A stretch of DNA of 64,000 nucleotides from NCBI GenBank assembly GCA_023614405.1, contig CM042688.1:70852253-70916252 (forward strand), read 5' to 3'. Each line of letters begins with the position of its first letter. Positions within the stretch are counted from its first letter, which is position 1. The notes beneath the pieces are model-generated. The model saw only the letters and a program-made list of their open reading frames with translations, made no database searches and was not told the origin of the DNA. Below are positions 1 through 11,500 of this stretch, in pieces. The position numbers were made by a program, and so were the translations under genes. This DNA is from Avena insularis (taxonomy: Eukaryota; Streptophyta; Magnoliopsida; Poales; Poaceae).

Positions 1-336
1 AAACTTATGGATTTATCTTTGGATTTATCGGATTTATCTTATGTGACATATGGATTTCTCTATCTATGGTTGAGACTTTTTTATGGTTGGTATGATCTAT
101 ATCTCAAGCCTTAGCATTTACTTTATTATATGTCTTTTGATTCCTTGCAACTTGTACCTAGTATCCAATTCATAAAGAGACTTTAAACCAATATGGTGTG
201 CATTTGTATTCTGATGCAAATTACTTATATGCACACATTTAGGGGGATTTTCTTTATCTTTTGGCTTTATTGATCGCTAAATTAGTGCTCTATTGCAAAT
301 CCTAGTATTGTCATCTAACACCAAAAAGGGGGAGAC
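1..336 (+). mobile_element. Copia retrotransposon, internal 3' end
   Basis: AT-rich non-coding sequence that runs into a purine-rich stretch (AAAAAGGGGGAGAC, about 323-336) directly before a TG that opens an LTR. A sentence-like run TGTCATCTAACACC before this polypurine tract is, from memory, typical of SIRE/Maximus-type Copia elements of grasses. This is therefore the last part of the internal region of a plus-strand Copia element whose coding part lies left of the window. No Copia protein domain is visible here. Confidence 0.7.
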
Positions 337-503
337 TGAAAGAGCATTTCATGATCCCTAGTGTTTTGTGTGTTAGATAACAATGCCATGTATACTCTAG
401 TTGTGTGTTGAGTGTTGCAGATACAAAAGTTTTATTACATGTGATAGCATCAACCCTCCAAAAGGATGGAAAAGAGCCCCTACTAAAATTCAGCATGAAC
501 AAG
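337..503 (+). mobile_element. Copia 3' LTR, first part (split by Athila)
   Basis: The LTR opens with TG right after the polypurine tract. It is cut after 167 bp by the Athila element; its last five bases ACAAG (499-503) are the target duplication. The LTR resumes at 15267. The joined LTR is about 1.13 kb and ends in CA at 16229. Confidence 0.75.
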
Positions 504-1916
504 TGATGACTGCAAGTGCACAGATCATTTGTAGCTAGTTTCGAAATAGAGATATTGATCCCATAGGGAGCAGTAGGCGAAAGACTAAGATGCTTTTAAC
601 TACAAATAAACGAAGTACTTAAGAAATATCTTTAAGATGCAAGAAAAGTAGAGTTGTTTTTGGGTTTTTGGTTGAACGAGGTAATATAAAGTAAATTAAA
701 CTTAATGCAGAAAGTAAGAATCGCGTGTGTAATGGAACTTTGGAACTGCAATAGGGAAAAGGCGTTCTCAGGGAGTGGTGGATACACCGCTAGTAATTTA
801 GACTGAGTAATCAAGATTATTATAACAAATATTATCATAATATGTATGTATGTGGGAGGAGCTCCATATATGGATAAATAGGCAGCAGCCGCTGCTCACG
901 TCATCCTTCATAACCACAACTGACAAATAAACGACATCAATCGTGTTATCCCGCTATTAAGGGATTTCTCCCGTGGCATGGACATGGCTTAATGAGTTCT
1001 CCTTGATTCCCCAAGTTAGTACGTAAGGAATGACAACAGAATTATAGTCACAGTAAGCGCTATCATTGCTCCATCTACAAACAAGTAATCCCCTTCATAG
1101 AGTCCCCATAGGAGGCAAATATTAAGGAGGTTCACAACTCCCAACATCAAGATGAAGACAATTAACACATACACATAATGATGTATAACATAATAATCTC
1201 TATCTCATCTCATATGCTAGGGTTTCTCCATCTCCCTAAGAACTAGAGATCTACTCAGACATGGAGGCAATCAACATCATGGCAATGGTAATGGAAACAA
1301 TCATAGATGAATAATACTTGTATAAATCCACAATGAGTACGGGAATTACAACAAGATCTAGACAAGATGTAGATGGGATGGATGGAGATGGTGGTGATGA
1401 AGTGGTGGATGATGATGATGATGATCAATGCCTTAGCCTCACGGATCTGCGCAGAGTGAAGATGGATCCCTGGTGGACGAGTTCCCCCTCCAGATGCCTT
1501 CCGGAGGTGAGGTTTCGGTGATTTCTGGGTGTTCTGCATGTCATCTCCCTGATCCAGTTGCACGGGGTGAAACTATTTGAAGATGCGGTGGCGGCGCCAA
1601 CTATACGACCGGAACTATACAGCCGGAAAAAGTATTCCGGTCGTATAGTTGGTTGTTAAACCGTTTGCAAGCCTTGTTCGCTTCAGGTTTTCTTCTGGTA
1701 TTATTGATATCTCCCAAATAAGCGATTTATATTGTTTTTGACTCCTTTTCTCCTCAGTACAACTGCTCCAAGAATTGTGTCCATGGGATCCATCATCTGT
1801 CCTGATCCTGGTGAAAACAGACATAAAATGTGCGCGCGAGCGCCACAAAATATCAAGATCCTACATCTACAATGCAAAATAATAATGTAAAACATGATGC
1901 ATATATGCACTCATCA
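504..1916 (-). repeat. Athila 3' LTR
   Basis: Direct copy of 13866-15261 with scattered substitutions. It differs in length partly through a GAT microsatellite near 1405-1424 that is absent from the other copy. It carries a perfect 16-bp inverted repeat (1599-1614 with 1635-1650). ORFs called inside it are accidental. Confidence 0.92.
1599..1650. repeat. LTR hairpin, AACTATACGACCGGAA arms
   Basis: AACTATACGACCGGAA at 1599-1614 is the exact reverse complement of TTCCGGTCGTATAGTT at 1635-1650, leaving a 20-base loop. The same structure is in the other LTR (14945-14996), and four diverged copies lie at 3737-4082. Confidence 0.9.
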
Positions 1917-1931
1917 ACTTCCCCAAGCTTA
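1917..1931 (-). other. Athila polypurine tract
   Basis: On the minus strand the sequence AAGCTTGGGGAAGT lies directly before the 3' LTR start TGATGAGTGC. This is the expected position and composition of the primer for plus-strand DNA synthesis. Confidence 0.8.
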
Positions 1932-2871
1932 GACTCTTGCTCGTCCCGAGCAAGTTTAGCTTAATGGATATGATCATCATATTCATGAAGATGAGTCGAT
2001 AAAATAAATGAGGCAGTTGCAGCATGTGTTTATCATATACGACACATAGGAATAAGTTCATGAATAGTATTTTACTCGAACCATCTGAATAGTATTAGCA
2101 GGATTCCACACCTTAGTGATCAATAGTTCACAAAAGATGAATCTCAACATAATGTAAAAGTATCCGGTTCAACCGAATGAGTTAGCGAGGTAGTCCCAAG
2201 TGTTTTAGGATCAACGTATTCACTTGGTATTCAAAATCTCAAAAGTGTATCTTTGTCATACTACAATATAGTGGTGTATGCCTTTTTACTCTTTGCACAC
2301 TCGCTCTTTTTCTTTTTATTTTGTGTATATTCTCACACTTTTGTTTGAGTGATGTGCAAAGGATCTAGCCATACATTCCACTTAATGTAGGAATTCAAAG
2401 TTTAACAATCTCAATTATCAAATTCCAGTTGTATATGAAGCATTTTTATGACTTGAAGATTCTACCTCGACTTGTTCTCACTCTATTTTGATAGCACTTT
2501 TTATTTTATTTTGTTTAAGGTTTGTTTTTCAACTTAACTGCATAGATAATTTTTAGTTGTAAATCAAACCGTAGACTTACAACATGTTGACCAAATTATC
2601 TTTATATGTTCCATTAATACCAATGTTGTGGAAGACTACTATTGCTATCATCGAGTGCAAGTAAAATTATACTCAAGCCATTCGTATATCCAATAAGACA
2701 AGCACAAACTCAATATTGCTCCATATATAATAATAAACTTGGAATTTCATTAAAGGGATTGACTATTCCTGAAGGGAATTGTAATGATGCAAACTTTATT
2801 TCTAGTTTTGAACTATTGCAAAACAAAATAGTGATATAAAACTTATAAGATAGATTACAAGGTCTTTAAAG
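1932..2871. other. Athila 3' non-coding region
   Basis: AT-rich, no ORF with recognisable protein content and no clear repeat. It separates a polypurine-like motif at 2873-2886 from the true polypurine tract. The function, if any, cannot be read from the sequence. Confidence 0.5.
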
Positions 2872-2872
2872 A

Positions 2873-2886
2873 TCTCCCCAAGCTTG
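2873..2886 (-). other. Second polypurine-like motif in Athila
   Basis: CCAAGCTTGGGGAG on the minus strand nearly repeats the tract next to the 3' LTR (AAGCTTGGGGAAG). It lies about 40 bases downstream of the end of the extra ORF (2927-3436). It could act as an internal plus-strand primer or be a relic of rearrangement. Confidence 0.4.
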
Positions 2887-2926
2887 GAATCAAGCCAGGA
2901 GGGATCAAATAACTCCTTGTTGGTAC

Positions 2927-3436
2927 CTATTCCTTCTCCTTGGTAGAAAGAGCGTTGCCCTCTTCCTTTATGTTGCCATCTTTAACTATGCTTGCAAAGT
3001 GGATGCGGAGCTCGACCATGTCGTACTGAAGCTTCAGCATTTTCTTCTTGAGGAATTTCTTCTCATCTATCAACTCAAAGACAGTTTTAATCAAGAAACT
3101 AACTCTACCATCGATGTCAGCGACCTTTTTATCAAGGTCTTTGCTCATCATCCAGTAGGATTCAATCCCTTCTACAATTATTTCAACGCATGCCTTTGAA
3201 GCTTTTTCCAACTCATAGATCTTATCATGAATCTCATCTTGCCGCACCTTCTTAGGTTTAAGAGGTGTTGGACTAAGAGGAGGTTTATAATAGGATCCTA
3301 TGTTGTAACGATAAGGATTAGGGAGATACTCATCCTTGTTCTTTCCCCACTCAGCTTGCCTCATTATCTCCATCCTTCGCGGGAACATGTCCTCCCAATT
3401 TCGGAGAGGCTTGATCTCCTGGCTGGATGATGACAA
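2927..3436 (-). CDS. Athila extra ORF downstream of integrase, unknown protein
   Basis: Uninterrupted 169-codon ORF starting MSSSSQEIKPLRNWEDMF. The first half is Pro/Tyr/Lys-rich; the second half is charged and heptad-like (ELEKASKACVEIIVEGIESY, then KKFLKKKMLKLQYDMVELRI), suggesting a coiled coil. It lies between integrase and the 3' LTR, where Athila elements usually carry an additional, sometimes env-like, region. I see no signal peptide or membrane segment, so I do not call it env. It is notable that this is the longest intact frame in an element whose pol is full of stops. The function is unknown. Confidence 0.5.
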   Translation of the reverse strand: MSSSSQEIKPLRNWEDMFPRRMEIMRQAEWGKNKDEYLPNPYRYNIGSYYKPPLSPTPLKPKKVRQDEIHDKIYELEKASKACVEIIVEGIESYWMMSKDLDKKVADIDGRVSFLIKTVFELIDEKKFLKKKMLKLQYDMVELRIHFASIVKDGNIKEEGNALSTKEKE

Positions 3437-3719
3437 TTCTCTTCTTTCTTCTTCCAGATCTTGTTGACATGGAAGGGTTGCATGGCTTCACTGCACGGAT
3501 GTTGTTAGAGGGGCTTGTGTAGGGATTGCGAGGATCTTTTTTCGAGGCTGGAGGCTATAGCTCTGCGAAAACTTAATGAAAAAGGTTAGATGCGATTAGC
3601 TTTAAAAGGGGAGGTCAAAAACCCTAGCCGCCTTTCGTAATGAGCACCTATATAGGCGCGGCCCGTATAGATCCCTCCATATAGTTATGAACCGACTATA
3701 GATTATATCTATGGTAGAA

Positions 3720-4095
3720 CCAAGTATACAGCGGGAACTATACGGGCGGGAATTTTTATTCCCGTCGTATAGTTGGTCGTTAAACTCTCTGGACTTTGAA
3801 TAAGATTTTTGGAGATGGGTCGATAACTATATTACCATAACTATACGGGAAGAATTTTTATTCCAACCGTATAGTTGGTCATTCAACTATCAGTACACAG
3901 AAATTAGTTTTGTCAAAGGCATTGATATCTATACGACGGTAGCTATACTGACGGAATTTTTGATTCCGGCCGTATAGTTGGTCGTTAAACTGTCAGTACC
4001 TTTCGTGGATGGAAGGGGTGATGTCGAAACAACTAAAAGATCGCAGCTATACGACCGGAATTTTTATTCCCGACGAATAGTTGGTCATTAAACCT
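3720..4095. repeat. Four ~103-bp tandem repeats with hairpins
   Basis: The phrase TATAGTTGGTCNTT recurs at about 3769, 3871, 3973 and 4077, a period near 103 bp. Each unit has an imperfect inverted repeat: a left arm like ACTATACGGGCGGGAAT and a right arm like ATTCCCGTCGTATAGT, joined by a few T-rich bases. The arms match the hairpin found in the LTRs. The array lies just after integrase and before the extra ORF. Confidence 0.8.
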
Positions 4096-4559
4096 TCTAT
4101 GTCCACCAAAAATTTTCTGTTTCTCTAAGGATTCTTTATTAATCTGAAACTTAACAAAATATCAAGTTTTGACAAAAACAATGTTAGCTTAGATTTCTGA
4201 CCAATTTTGGCATTATCTATCTTCCTTCTTCTTCGCTAGAGCATCAAATGTTCCTTATTTAACACCATGCTCAAATAAAACTTTAATGGAAAATTTAAAA
4301 ACTTACTCAAACCTTTACTTCACATGGGTTGCCTCCCATGAAGCGCTCTTTTATGGTCAATAGCTTGACCGTAGTGTTGCTCATTCCGTCTCGAGTCCAT
4401 TCTTCTTATAGTTGCCATTCCTTATATATCTTTGCTTAATCACTTCTTCTAGGGTGATCACTTCTATGGTGACTTCACTTATATCTTCTTTTACTCGATA
4501 ATGCTTCAAGCGTTGTCCATTTACCACCCATGCAAGAGAGGGTGTTTCTCCCTAGATCT

Positions 4560-5313
4560 TCACTGCTCCCGATGAATAAGCTGAGAATTATAGAGAAACA
4601 CTTTGTCTCCACTTTTAAAGTTCGTATTCTCTATTTTTCTATCATGCCATCTTTTCACTTTTTCCTTAAACAACCTAGCATTCTCATAGGCTTCACTTCT
4701 AAACTCATCTAAAGCATGGATATCTAATAAACACTTTTCTCCTACTGCTTTAAGATCATAATTTAGGTCCTTGATTGCCCAAAAATCTTTGTGTTCCAAT
4801 TCTAAAGGTAAATGGCATGCCTTACTGTACACCATCTTATAAGGTGTCATACCCATTGGATTTTTAAACGCAGTACGGTATGCCCATAGAGTGTCATTTA
4901 ACTTGTATGACTAATCTTTTCTTTATTTGTCCACCGTCTTCTCGAGTATGGTCTTTTAATTCTCTATTAGAGAGTTCCACTTGACCACTTGGTTGAGGAT
5001 GGTATGGTGAAGCAACACGGTGAGTTACTCCATATTTGCTGAGGATTTTCCTGAGAGTTCCTTTGATAAAATGAGAACCACCATTGGTGATTAAAAGTCT
5101 AGGAACTCCAAACCTGGGGAATATGACATCCTTGATCATCTTCACTGAGGTGGCTGCATCTGCATGACTTGTTGGAATAGCTTCAACCCATTTAGTAACA
5201 TAATCAACAGCAATAAGAATATGAGTATAACCATTCGATTCTATAAAGGGTCCCATGTAATCCATTCCCCATACATCAAAAGGTTCAATTATGAGACTAT
5301 AATTCATTGCCAT
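4560..5313 (-). pseudogene. Athila integrase (catalytic core and C-terminus), broken
   Basis: Two frames on the minus strand. 4894-5313 gives the core: first Asp in VWGMDYMGPF, Glu in SGQVELSNRE. The second catalytic Asp is replaced by Asn (LLITNGGSHF, where the family has TDGG). A frameshift near 4900 leads to 4560-4856 with MTPYKMVYSKACHLPLELEH and the GDKVFLY motif typical of the C-terminus. Integrase joins the element DNA to the chromosome. The Asp-to-Asn change and the frameshift make this copy inactive. Confidence 0.88.
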
Positions 5314-5490
5314 TTCTTGTCTCCTTCATATATTACCTCTTCTTTGGCAAGCATCGCAGTATTCCACATACCTGTGTGTCCTTGAGCAAGGTGGACCAAT
5401 AGAATCTGGATTGGAGTACCTTTGCAGCAGTTCGCTTACCTACATGATGTCCTCCATACAGATTGCCATGACAAGCGTTCAATATTGCAT

Positions 5491-5880
5491 TCATTCATGG
5501 TTAGGAACACACTTCCGAATCATTCTGTCGGGTCCATGATGATATAGATATAGATCATCCCAAAAGTAATATTTAAGATCATTAAATAATTTCATCCTTT
5601 GGTTTCTTGTCATACCAGTAGGTATAAATTTTGTTGCGAGATAATTAGCATAATCTGCATACCACAGATCAGGAGTTTCAATATTTGCTAAATATTCTCT
5701 AGGGAATGATTCATTTATAGGTACGGGGTTAGTAATTATTCCCTCCATCCTAGAGAGATGATCTGCTACCGGATTATCTTTACCCCTCATATATACTATT
5801 TGCAAATCGTATTCTTGTAGTAATAAAACCCACCTAATCAACCCGGGCTTCGCATCCTTTTTCACAAGGAGGTGATGCAA
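5491..5880 (-). pseudogene. Athila RNase H end and integrase N-terminal linker
   Basis: A 129-codon open stretch. MHHLLVKKDAKPGLIRWVLL and RGKDNPVADHLSRM are the family's RNase H C-terminal signature, with the conserved Asp in VADHLSR. It runs on into the linker ahead of the integrase zinc finger (KCVPNHE). The HHCC finger itself is not in an open frame and the gap to 5313 holds stops. Confidence 0.85.
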
Positions 5881-5982
5881 AGCTTGGTGATCTGTATGAA
5901 CTATTACCTTAGAATTAATGATGTAAGATCTAAATTTGTCGCAAGCAAAGATTATAGCTAGGAAATCTTTTTATGTAGTAGC

Positions 5983-7015
5983 TTAATGTTTTTGAATCTT
6001 ATTAAGAGGTCTACTAGCATAATAAATAACATTAAAATTCTTTCCGTCTCGCTGTCCTAACACAGCCCCTAAAGCATAGTCACTAGCATAACACATGATT
6101 ACGAAAGGTTCATCCCATTTAGGAGGTTGCATGATAGGTGCTGAAACTAATTTATTCTTAAGGTTCTCAAAAGCTGTAATGCAGTCATGATCTAAGTAGA
6201 ATGAAGTTTGTTTATCAAGAAGGTTGGTGAGAGGCATAGCTATTTTAGCAAAATGTTTTATAAAACGCTTGTAAAAACCTGCATGTCCCAGAAACATTTT
6301 TAAGTTTTTAATGTCCTAAGGTATTGGAAAATTTTCTATAGCATTTATATTAGTTTTATCTATTTCTATTCCCTTCTCCGAAACCTTATGCCCGGAAACT
6401 TTACCTTCTCTTTCCATGAACCGACATTGTTCCCAATTCAAAAACCAAATTTGATTGCCTGCATCTCTACAAGACTTTGGTTAGATTGTAGAGGAAATTA
6501 TCAAAAGTTGTTCCACAAACAAAAAAATCATTTGTTAGAACTTCCATAATCTTCTCAACAAAATCATCAAAGATCTTTAGATCACATTCTTGAAAAGTTG
6601 CTGCTATGTTACATAGGCCAAATAGAAATAATCTATAAGCATATGTGCCATAAGGGCAAGTGAAAGTTGTTTTCTCTTGATCTTCCGGTTGTATGGCAAT
6701 TTGAGAATATCCAAAATAACCATCAAGAAAACAGAAATAAGGATTATTACTGAGTCTTTCTAAAATTTTATCCATGAATGGTATAGGCTTATGATTTTTC
6801 TATGTCTCGCGGTTTAGTTTCCTAAAACCAATGCACATACGATATCCTACAACAGGCCTTACAGGAACTAGCTCACCATCCTCATTCATAGCAGCATCAA
6901 GACCACCTTGTCTAGGTATGCAATGAGCTAGGCTAACCCACTTACTGTCAGAAATAGGATATATTATGCCAGCATCTAATAAGCGTATAACCTCTTTTCT
7001 TACTACTTCCTTCAT
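5983..7015 (-). pseudogene. Athila reverse transcriptase and RNase H start, broken
   Basis: Three minus-strand blocks. 6800-7015 is the RT fingers region (EVIRLLDAGIIYPISDSKWV, then RMCIGFRKLNRET). 6467-6775 is the palm (FLDGYFGYSQIAIQPEDQEK, then FTCPYGTYAYR). 5983-6297 is the connection and RNase H start (MFLGHAGFYKRFIKHFAKIA, VLGQRDGKNFNVIYYASRPL). The YMDD-type active site, normally MDDF in this lineage, reads TNDF here, and stops separate the blocks. The enzyme would copy element RNA into DNA inside the cytoplasmic particle; this copy cannot. Confidence 0.9.
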
Positions 7016-7192
7016 TTTCGGATTAAGCCTTCTTTATATATCCACTACAGGTTCAGCATCATCAAGCATGGTAATCTTATGTGTTATGATGGATGGATCT
7101 ATTCATTTAATATCACTTAGAGTATATCCAAAGGCTTCATGATGCTTAACTAAGACCGAAATGAGTTTATTTGTTTCATTCTCTGATAAATT

Positions 7193-7824
7193 TTAGCCAA
7201 TAATAATAGGACATTTATTTTCATTATCTAAAAACTCATACCTCATATCATCTAGAAGTTGTTTCAATTCAATCGGTGGAGGCTCTTCATCTCCTTTTCT
7301 TACCAGTTCTTCATAGTCATGTGGATTTTGTGCTTCCGGAACTGGATCAAGGTAATCATCCATGTCTTCTCTCTCCTCATCATCTGGTGCTTCCTCCCAA
7401 TTAATCAGGCTCCTCTCTAATTCATCGTGTGGAGTACTGAAGTGAATTGCTGCCAACTCGGCAATCGTTTTCTCTTCTTTGATATCTTCCACTTCATATG
7501 GCATCTTCTTTAGTTTGGCAAAGTGGAATATCATTTCCTCTTCTCCAAACATTAGTGAAATAGTCTCCTTCTTATTATCAACTCGAGCTTTGGTGATGGA
7601 AACAAAAGGCCTGCCTAAAAGAATAGGACAAAAAGAATCTCGGGGCATATCAACAATATGAAAATCAAGGGGTACATGAGTGATCCAATAAAGACATAGA
7701 TGTTTCGGATTACACCTTCTGGTTTTATATTGGTCCTATTAGAAAATTTAATAGTAGTGTCTACCGGTTCCACATCTGGATTGTTTAAATTGTAGCGAAG
7801 TTCCTCATAAAGTGATGAAGGCAT
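7193..7824 (-). pseudogene. Athila protease region, frameshifted
   Basis: 7615-7824 begins MPSSLYEELRYN, the block that follows the Asp-protease active site in this lineage. A frameshift leads to 7193-7648, with MPRDSFCPILLGRPFVSITK (the ILGRPFL motif of plant Gypsy proteases) and an acidic linker toward RT ending before a stop at 7193. The active-site triad itself is not clearly preserved just upstream (7825-7870), where a stop interrupts the frame. Confidence 0.8.
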
Positions 7825-8548
7825 AATATTGATAGTGGAAATCAGCTCACAAATTCTTTATAAGAAAGTTTCTCCACAATATATAGGAGTTATCGGTTTA
7901 GAAGTTTCATTACCTCGTACCTTACCTTCGATGAACTCTAACGTTTCAAGGTCTAGCATAACCACTTCATTGTCCACTATTCATGCTTCCATAAGATCCT
8001 TTAATATAACATTATTTATATTGGTAGCTTCGGGGTTCTTTTCTGGTTTCTTTGGTCTCTTCTTTATTTTTTCTTCCTCCTTTTGCCTTTACTTGATGAT
8101 CTCTTGAATAGTTACTGAGGAGAATTCTTCCATTAGCACTCTTGCACGCTTCTTTTCTTCAAGGGGTTTACGTGGTTCCCGTTATGTTGGTACCTGCAAA
8201 TGTCCTGCATAATTCTCAATAATTTTATTTACTGAGTAAGAATCAATATCGAGGGTTTTAATCATTGCACCAGTCCTTTCATCTGCAAGGAAATCGTTAA
8301 CGCAAGCATATTTAGAAAAACTATTTGTAATGTTTTCCTTATCTTTAAGATTTTACGTTGCTTCCCTCATTTTTATTATTAGATTCCAAGCTTCATCATA
8401 GGTATAAGATAGAAAACTGCCATTAGAAGCAGTGTCTAGATTTATTCTATTTTCAATATTTAGCCCTCCATAAAAAGTATGAGTGATTAACCAATCAGGA
8501 AAATGTGATGGGGCAATTATCTAGGTAGCTTTTTGTAGAGGTTCCAAT
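7825..8548 (-). pseudogene. Athila gag, C-terminal half
   Basis: Minus-strand remains of Gag with stops. Recognisable pieces are SHFPDWLITHTFYGGL and NGSFLSYTYDEAWNLI near 8370-8510 and a Lys/Glu-rich tract near 8040-8100. It is the continuation of the N-terminal half at 13301-13756; the coding phase rejoins exactly across the nested insertion (RYK before, RLEP after). Confidence 0.8.
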
Positions 8549-8553
8549 CTTTA

Positions 8554-11500
8554 ATAAGATAGAGCCCCCTGTGTTTACAATGCTAGTCCCTGGATCAATA
8601 GCTAGCATCCATAGTTAAGATGTAATATCAAGAAACAAAGGTCATAACATAACTTTATAACCAGGAATAACATAAATTTTATTACATCATACATAGCTCA
8701 TTTGGCTATTACATTACATTGCAGCGGAATAACTATAGTCATGGGGTCCTTCATCTTCAAGTGCCATAGGCAGACATGTTGGTTGTAGACTTGTAATCCT
8801 AATCAATAAACTTCACTAATATCAAACAAACCTGCAACATAACAAGTTACAGCCACAAGGGTCAATACATTTGAATTGTATTGGCAAGTGATACTATGGT
8901 AGTATAGTGGAGTCTATCATCTATATGCATTTGGCTTAGTATAGTGGAGCTTAGGCTTGCTATTGCTTAGTATTGGCAAGTGATACTAAGTTAGTATAGT
9001 GGAGCTTTGGCTTAGTATTGGCAAGTGATACTATGGTAGTATAGTGGAGCTTAGGCTTGCATTGCTCAAAATAGATTTTCCTTATCATTTGAAAACACTA
9101 AGTTTTTGCTTGACAAAATCTTTCCCAAGGTATCTACCAATAGAAATTGGTGATCCTTTAACCCTTGTTCAACCACAAGTTTTTAACTTAGAAATTTGGA
9201 TGATGAGATTCTTGATAGCTTCCATGTCTTGATGCTCAAATTGTCCTTTGCCAGGGACATGGCTAAGTACTTAGATTTTACACTCTGCAGAGGTGGTGCA
9301 CTTTCCCCACAAGACTTGGTTTCACCAAGACAAGATCTTTCAGAAGCCTTCCCTTAGACCAACATGGAAGCGCTCCAACCTATCAAACCCCTACCACCAA
9401 CTGTCCATTTGGCTAAGTTATTGCAACCTATATGATCCAGGCAGAGCCCATAATGCCAAGTGGCTGCACTTGAAGCTTCTCAACATTTGACATCTCAAAT
9501 CTCTTTGTTCCTGGGTGGCCATCCACAAGTGAGATACACAAGGTAAACCATAGAAATGGGCCTTGTGAACCACTCAACACAAACCATTCCTTCCATTCCA
9601 CCCAGGTGATTCATTCACTTAGTTGTTTTATTAAACAAAACACAAGTCCTCAGACTTAGAAATTTTCCATAGCATGAATATATATTCCACCCTTGTTTTC
9701 TACTAGCTAAGCTAAGAAGGATAGTAGTAGGAATCTTAACTTAGGAAATTTCTACTAAGGTTTCATCTACTAGGATTTCCCTTGGCATAGTTTACACTCA
9801 GCAAAATTCCATGCAAGTCTTACTTAGAAATATCACTAATGCATAGTGAAAATAATGGGACAAAGTATGAAGCATCACTTGCCTTTTTGGTAGAGAGTAT
9901 AGGTTCACTCCTTGATCTTTGCAATGTTCACACACTTCAAGTCACTACAATTCAATCAAGCAAACAATATTTCAATCTACCATTCAAGCAATTCATCACA
10001 TAAAAATAATAAAAAAAACAAGCAATGCATACAAGCATGCAAAAGATTGTTTTATTTATAAAAGTGGTTCCTAATGGGTCATAAACTTTTGAAAACACCT
10101 AATGGTCATTTTATAAAGTGGCAAAGTCATTTGCAAAAGGTTTCTCTTCATAAGCCATTTTCAAAACAAACTATCATTTTATGTGGTGTAGAAATATTTT
10201 TACTAAGGCTTTAACCTATAGGGTTCACCCAATATGTTTTCAAATCACAAAACTTGGTTTTTGGGGTCAGAGAGTTAAAACAAAACATTTCCCAAAAAGT
10301 TTTCTTCAAAAACCATTTTTAATAATTAAACCACATTTCTATTTGACTAGAAATGGTTTTAATTCAAGGAATCCTTATTTTGTTTCACCAAATTAATTTT
10401 TTGAATCCACAAAGTGGTTCCCAATGTTAGTAGGTTCAAATCACACCAATTTCATAAACAATTCAATAGTTTTATTTAGCTAGAAATGAACTAAACCAAT
10501 TAATCCATTCTAAACTTTTCCAAATTCATTTTCCAAATCATGGGTTGGTTCCTAGGGTCAGTAAGGTCACAACAAACCATTTTGCAAAGGTTTTAACCCT
10601 AAAATCATTTTTAAACAATTTTTATACTCTATACAAGATCACAAAAGAATCTGCAGAAACAAGCAAACTAACAGATACTATTTGTTAAACCAAGGGCATG
10701 GTTGGCTAGGTCTTGCTCTCCTGAATCCAACGACATAAAGTTTGCAAAATTTGGACGTGTGGATCAAAAGTTATAGGGTTTTCAAATCTGCATACAAATC
10801 TGCATACAAATCTGTTTTCAAATCTGTTTTAAATCATCAGCTGGACACGCGGCGACTTCCTATTCGTCGGTACCATTTCGGTTGGATCACGCGACGACAG
10901 CCGTGGGATTTAAGTTAAATCGTGCGGTGCGCAGAGGCTACTTACCGCTTTAGTTAAGTTCTATCGTGGCCATACGATTACGATCTAACGGTACGGCACC
11001 ATGAGATGGGCGGCGGCGCGGTGGTTCTTGGCGGCGGGCTGTCGGCTGACCGATGCCGATGCTACAGGAGGTGAGGGAGAAAGGGAGTTGCTCACTTTGG
11101 GCTCGAGGGTCGGCGATGCTCAATGTGCTGAGATGGCGATGTTGACGCGCAAGGTTGCGGTTTTGCGCGGAGTTTAGGGGTGGCGCTAGGAGCTTACGGC
11201 AGCGGAGGGGGCTGCTATCCACGAGGGCAAAAGCAGATGCGTTAGATGCGGCGAGTTGAACACAGTATCATCGGAAGGACAAGGACAAGTGGCCATTTAC
11301 TACCTGGAGGCTTCGTGGAGGAAGAGGCAGACGGTAGTGGGGTGGTCGTCGTCGAAGACGAGGCTACTGGTCACGAAAAGACAAACAGAGGTCAGGGTTA
11401 GTTGCGCAAGACCGAGGCGAGTGAGGGAGTGTGAACGAGGAGGCTCGGGGCGGTCAGCGTTTACCGGGGGAGGTCGTCGGAGAGGTTGCAGACGCGGCGG

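Noticed and set aside
1255..1563. ORFs on both strands in the Athila LTR
   Set aside because: Driven by a GAT microsatellite and LTR sequence; not conserved between the two LTRs.
2927..3436. Envelope gene of Athila
   Set aside because: No signal peptide or membrane segment, and too short.
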